DNA from: Pseudomonas sp. CAN1
GTDB lineage: Bacteria > Pseudomonadota > Gammaproteobacteria > Pseudomonadales > Pseudomonadaceae
DNA: 45,641 nucleotides
Direction of reading: 5' to 3'
Assembly (NCBI RefSeq): GCF_030462585.1
Contig: NZ_JASMRU010000012.1
Location: forward strand, 84,843-130,483
The position numbers were made by a program, and so were the translations under genes. Below, one piece after another: positions 45,521 to 45,641 of this stretch; the first letter of the stretch is position 1; every line of letters starts with the position of its first letter. The notes below the pieces were generated by a model. The model saw only the letters and a program-made list of their open reading frames with translations. It was not told the DNA's origin and did no database searches.

Positions 45521-45641
45521 TTATTGTTGTTCTGTCAGCTCGGCGCCGGTCGCCGAAGCCAGGTGGATACCGCCCTGGCCGACGAGGACCAGGTTGCCAT
45601 TGCCGGCCGCGCTCACGCCCGCGAGGGAGAGACGGTCCGGA
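45521..45641 (-). CDS. C-terminal end of a probable YCF48-like protein (partial)
   Basis: Only the last 39 residues and the TAA stop (45521-45523) are inside the window; the start lies beyond it. The visible end has the glycine-rich beta-strand pattern of a propeller blade (LAGVSAAGNGNLVLVGQGGIHLAS) and then a polar tail ending ELTEQQ. This fits YCF48/BNR-type propeller proteins that commonly sit directly upstream of MMPL exporters. The identity is an inference from a very short segment and its position. Confidence 0.5.
   Translation of the reverse strand, partial: PDRLSLAGVSAAGNGNLVLVGQGGIHLASATGAELTEQQ

Overview
The window is chromosomal DNA of a Pseudomonas, probably from the P. aeruginosa / P. 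nitroreducens / P. citronellolis side of the genus. Support comes from the high GC content, Pseudomonas-type REP sequences, an OprD-family porin, a 1620-residue NAD-glutamate dehydrogenase, a RocS/RocA-type phosphorelay and a MoxR-DUF58-VWA-BatD operon. From memory, the backbone order (GST, OprD porin, DUF883 operon, dGTPase, RocS2/RocA2, YggL, DacB, RlmKL, Rmf, PyrD, DUF2835, GdhB, MoxR operon) follows P. aeruginosa PAO1 from about PA3035 to PA3076. The EAL and GGDEF genes, a stand-alone receiver, a repressor/excisionase-like pair and REP-rich repeats appear as species-specific additions. I could not run an alignment.

Layout. 0-5 kb: a TetR regulator divergent from a glutathione S-transferase with its operator inside the promoter, a secreted metallo-beta-lactamase-fold hydrolase, an OprD porin and an ammonium channel. 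5.4-9.2 kb: a DUF883 / holin-like / YqjK-like membrane operon, an EAL-YkuI_C phosphodiesterase and an HD-type dNTPase. 9.2-14.8 kb: a BvgS-like hybrid kinase and LuxR-type regulator, an AT-rich 0.9 kb gap, and a divergent stand-alone receiver. 14.8-23.7 kb: YggL, DacB (PBP4), a CHASE-PAS-PAS-GGDEF cyclase, RlmKL, Rmf, PyrD and DUF2835. 23.8-26.4 kb: small poorly known genes, including a divergent XRE repressor / excisionase-like pair and a lipoprotein. 26.4-27.1 kb: a REP-bounded structured repeat. 27.1-33.1 kb: GdhB and a DUF1353 protein. 33.2-40.0 kb: a six-gene MoxR/Bat operon. 40.0-45.6 kb: a secreted alpha/beta hydrolase, a second inverted copy of the structured repeat, a carboxymuconolactone-decarboxylase-family gene divergent from a periplasmic cyclase-family hydrolase, an RND/MMPL exporter and the 3' end of a probable YCF48-like gene.

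How genes work together. Three elements touch c-di-GMP or biofilm signalling: the EAL protein, the GGDEF protein and the Roc-type phosphorelay, whose neighbouring lone receiver resembles the receiver half of RocR. Translation-related genes cluster at 14.8-22.3 kb (YggL, RlmKL, Rmf). The MoxR operon probably forms one envelope-stress or chaperone complex, its genes overlapping by a few bases.

Most unusual observation: two inverted copies (about 26.5-27.0 kb and 41.2-41.6 kb) of a REP-bounded element fold into the same series of hairpins and a cloverleaf. Paired bases differ between the copies in a compensatory way while one loop stays identical. This points to selection on secondary structure rather than on protein.
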